Assembly (NCBI GenBank): GCA_035771175.1
Contig: CM069612.1
Coordinates: 28,158,150 to 28,222,149 of the forward strand
DNA length: 64,000 nt
DNA from: Paratinospora sagittata
Lineage: Eukaryota; Streptophyta; Magnoliopsida; Ranunculales; Menispermaceae
Direction of reading: 5' to 3'
The notes under the pieces were generated by a model. That model was not told where the DNA came from. It saw only the letters and a list, made by a program, of their open reading frames with translations, and searched no databases. Every line of letters begins with the position of its first letter. The stretch's first letter is position 1. Of the stretch, positions 61,242-64,000 are shown piece after piece. Position numbers and translations under genes: made by a program.

Positions 61242-61587
61242 ACCTAATATTAACTCTAACCTATTGACTTTTTTGAAGACAATTATGTAACTGATATTAG
61301 TTAATAAAGAACAAAAAATATAAAATGACGACGAAAAGATGAACTCAAATTTATACCTAAGCTGATATAGTAAATTAGTTTTCTCTTCATGATCTAAAGA
61401 TGCGACAGTGTGCGGTAACTCTCAACATTAGCTAAGGTATGAATTTAAGTCTATTTTTTAGATTATTTTAGCAAAACTCTTGTGCTTAGTAAAATTGAGG
61501 GGTTTTTGTGTCTTACCTGGCTAGCAATAGTAAATTAAAGCAAATAGTAGCATATACTAAATTAAAATGAACAAGAATGCAACTTAC

Positions 61588-62867
61588 TATGTTCCAACTA
61601 CTCGATTAGTGTTTGCTTTGTTCTGGTTCACTTCAACAATCCTAGCCATCCCAAAGTCTGATATCTTAGGTTTCATCTCATGATCTAACAAAATATTGCT
61701 AGCTTTAAGATCCCGATGAATGATCTTGAGGCGAGAATCCCCATGCAAGTAAAGAAGGCCATGTGTGATGCCCCAAATGATGCGAAGGCGCCTTTCCCAA
61801 TCTAGTTGTGCCCGTTTTTCTTGATCTGAAGTGATATAGAGAAATAAATTAATGAAAATGTTAAAATCACGTCCAAAATGTACATTGATTGTGTAATCAT
61901 TTTTATATACCATTTGATTGTCTTCCGTGTACCAATACACGATTTAAAGTAATTTGATGATAGATAAAGGTGAAAGTATAATAATAAAGTTATAATGTTT
62001 TTTTTTAATGTTAAGTTAGTTTTAACTAATATATAAATGAAAGTATATATACCAAGTAAGAGATATACATAGGAACACGGGTATCTTACTAAAAAGAAAG
62101 GCATCAAGGCTAGTATTGGGCATGTATTCATAGATGAGTAGCTTTTCACCTCCTTCTATGCAACACCCTAAAAGCCTCACTAGATTTTTGTGTTGCAGTT
62201 TGGAGATTAGGATTACTTCATTCTTGAACTCCTCTGGCCCTTGCCCTGAAGTACTGTCAAGTCTTTTAACTGCAATTTCCTTACCATCTTGCAGCAAACC
62301 CTGGAAAAAAAAAAAACTCACCACACACCATATTAGCTTGGGTTGTTTCTACTGGAATACATATTAAGAAATGGTTAATGATTTTAATTATGTGAAATAT
62401 GTACTTGATTTTTTAAAGTATAAATTATTGATACCTTGTAAACAGAACCAAAGCCCCCTTGAGCGAGCTTGTTTGCATTAGAGAAGTTATTGGTAGCCGC
62501 TCGTACCACATTCAAATGGACAAAAGGTAATGCTGATGATTGCTTCCTATGCCTTCCATGTGAATTTCTATTCAACTCACTGCTATTATTTCTTCTTCTC
62601 ATGTCAAGTAGTAAAACCTCTTGGCTATTTTCTTTCTCTGGATCGAAGACAAGTTAGATCAATATCATTGTTAAATAAAAGTTATACATTAATTAATTAT
62701 ATACAATTCATTATATTCTTAATAACATGCGTGCTTTATATTTATACCTTTTCGTGTTTTCCTCTTTTGCCACCAGCAATAAGCTACAACAATAAGTAGA
62801 ACAGCCCCAGAAATGATTGACACGCTGATGATTAATGTAATCGCCCGTGAGCTCTTCTTCGGTTTTC
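61588..62867 (-). pseudogene. CRK lacking 3' exons, cut off upstream by a copia element
   Basis: Exons 2-5 are present on the minus strand: 62748-62867 (membrane helix, IISVSIISGAVLLIVVAYCWW), 62435-62637, 62090-62300, 61588-61825. They are open with good splice sites and standard sizes. The kinase has [32 protein letters not shown] and SDFGMARIV. The glycine loop reads LAQGGFGSVYK where LGQGGFG is usual. Exons 6 and 7 (APE region to C-terminus) are not found in the 2 kb downstream, and exon 1 would lie beyond the copia at 62967, outside the window. Without subdomains VIII-XI the kinase should not fold normally. I call it a truncated gene; an exon lying far away cannot be excluded. Confidence 0.75.
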
Positions 62868-62966
62868 CTGCTTTTATTCGCAAATTAAGTTAAGATCTTC
62901 AGATAAAATTTTTAATTAAAAGTTAATTAGATAACTCTATCAGATTAATGAATGAGATTATGTACT

Positions 62967-63540
62967 TGTTGATGGGGTCCATCTCATTAAACAAAATAAA
63001 AAATAAAAATAATGCATGCATGGGCAGCAAGGTGGCCAACGAGTCTCACGTGGGCAACACGATGAAGTCAACACATGCATAACCTCGTGGGAAAGAAAGC
63101 GAGTTTCACGTGGGAAGCTCCAAAGAAATTACGTAATTGCCCCTGTTTTAGCTCTATAAATAGAGCATTAATTTCATTCTTCAAAATCATCTGAGAGAGA
63201 TCAAATATTAAGAGAGATCTAATTCTAGAGATCTAGAGAGCCTCAAAGAGAGTTTCTTTGAGAAGAAAAAGTGTGAGTCAATTTGTGAAGTGTTATCCAC
63301 AAATTGAAGATACATAATTAGTGTATATTTGTGAGAGATCTACCTAAAGGTGAAGTTTGTAATCCCATTTGATTATAGTGGAAGTTTCTAAGCGGCCTAC
63401 GGGCCCCGTGGTTTTTACCTCATTTTCAAGAAGGTTTTCCACGCTAAAATCTTTTGGTGTTATCTTTGTTAGATTTTTAGTTTGGGAAATTGTCCTCGGA
63501 TTGTAGAATTATTTCTTTACATCCATCGTTTTTTTCAACA
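62967..63540 (+). repeat. 5' LTR of the right-edge copia
   Basis: About 574 bp. The right end is fixed by the primer site; the left end is set at TGTTG by comparison with related LTRs, so it is less certain. Confidence 0.75.
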
Positions 63541-63543
63541 AAG

Positions 63544-63556
63544 TGGTATCAGAGAC
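63544..63556 (+). other. Primer-binding site (initiator Met tRNA)
   Basis: TGGTATCAGAGAC, three bases after the LTR. Confidence 0.88.
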
Positions 63557-63761
63557 AGGGTCGTTTTTCAGCCAAGATATTGTTCATACATACAGTACTA
63601 TTTACGTATACGGTACTATTTTGTCAGTAGTCACTATTTGAAATAGTACTATTCACGGAGCACTATTTACAAGGACACTATTCACATAACACTATTTACA
63701 TAGTACTATTCATCGCCGGTGAAGTTGCAAGCTCCGCGAAACCTATTGACTGACGACTCAA

Positions 63762-64000
63762 ATGGAGGAGAGCACAGGCAATATGAACACAGGCAATATG
63801 ATCAGGTTGACTGCATTTAATTATGCAATTTGGAAGCCGAAGATGGATGATCTTTTATACATTAAAAAGATCTGTGGAAGCCGATTATAATGCCGAAGGA
63901 AGAAGCCGTGACTACAACTTCAACAGATGACAAGACACCAAAAACAACCAGCACAAACGCTGACTGGGCCGTGCTGAACCAAAAGTGTGCTGCTCAAATC
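63762..64000 (+). pseudogene. copia gag, 5' part, frameshifted
   Basis: Starts at ATG in a good position after the leader (MEESTGNMNTGN). The motif FNYAIWKPKMDDLLY is the gag N-terminal signature of Tork-like copias. A single-base shift near 63870 changes frame, after which the other frame would give the expected continuation (PKEEAVTTTSTDDKT). The window ends inside gag. Confidence 0.75.

Larger units (their letters stand above)
59499..61587. other. AT-rich intergenic region with microsatellites
   Basis: No coding sequence seen. The CRK upstream flank contains GGTCAA near 59596 and AGTCAA near 59705, W-box-type cores. Long (AT)n tracts lie at about 59886-59935 and 60150-60203. A fold-back repeat lies at 61048-61241. 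The kinase exons 6 and 7 expected for the CRK at 61588 are not here. Confidence 0.6.
62967..64000 (+). mobile_element. Ty1/copia retrotransposon, 5' end, runs off window
   Basis: An LTR of about 574 bp (62967-63540, TGTTGATGGGGTCC to TTTCAACA) is followed by primer site TGGTATCAGAGAC at 63544-63556. A leader with short repeats of the type CACTATTTACA (63590-63715) and a gag start (ATG near 63762, EESTGNMNTGNM) follow. Gag reads AIWKPKMDDLLY and then shifts frame near 63870. The LTR contains a CTATAAATAGAG box near 63154. The LTR start resembles that of copia 40597-47425 (GGGGTCCAYCTC), so the two are related. It lies in what would be intron 1 of the CRK at 61588. Its 3' end is beyond the window. 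Confidence 0.85.

Overview
The window is nuclear DNA of a flowering plant, most likely a woody eudicot; the species cannot be named from sequence alone. Evidence: split genes with GT-AG introns, cysteine-rich receptor-like kinases (CRK/DUF26 class), Ty1/copia and Ty3/gypsy LTR elements with the plant initiator-Met-tRNA primer site, an L1-type LINE, MITEs and tRNA-derived SINE-like pieces. It is a CRK gene cluster heavily invaded by retroelements. No bacterial feature, CRISPR array, rRNA or canonical tRNA gene was seen.

Layout. 1-9.4 kb and 14.4-27.4 kb hold repeated units in which a plus-strand CRK converges on a minus-strand CRK across a similar ~750-bp spacer. Unit 0: plus CRK end 38-763, minus pseudogene 1530-2445. 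Unit A: plus pseudogene 2681-4130, minus intact CRK 4895-8360. Unit B: plus pseudogene 14557-23560, minus CRK 24305-27390, with a matching 5' half-exon and promoter at 48895-50050. Downstream are two further intact minus-strand CRKs (51240-53867 and 56461-59498) and a CRK lacking its 3' exons (61588-62867).

Retroelements. A gypsy pol remnant (9.37-13.04 kb) carries a solo LTR (10619-12807). A full-length copia (15113-23043, TSD CCATG) sits in the splice donor of the unit B plus CRK and carries another solo LTR (16797-19589, TSD GTACA). A minus-strand L1-type LINE (about 27640-48426, 12-bp TSD) lies in a repeat next to the broken CRK. The LINE contains a hAT-like MITE (28436-28832), a scrambled partly inverted copia (30722-38156) with a third solo LTR (32698-35426), and a second copia (40597-47425, TSD CGCAG). 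That copia carries a 1.17-kb composite element (42861-44034, TSD ATATG). A fourth copia enters at 62967 and runs off the window. All internal retroelement genes are broken by stops or frameshifts.

Function. Three genes look capable of making complete CRKs: signal peptide, two DUF26 domains, one membrane helix and a Ser/Thr kinase, in seven exons. CRKs are plasma-membrane receptors usually tied to pathogen, redox and stress responses. I see no new multi-gene system. The unusual material is in how the repeats rearranged: a copia LTR patched with neighbouring LINE sequence, an inverted copia chimaera, and a palindromic element with head-to-head tRNA-like promoters.
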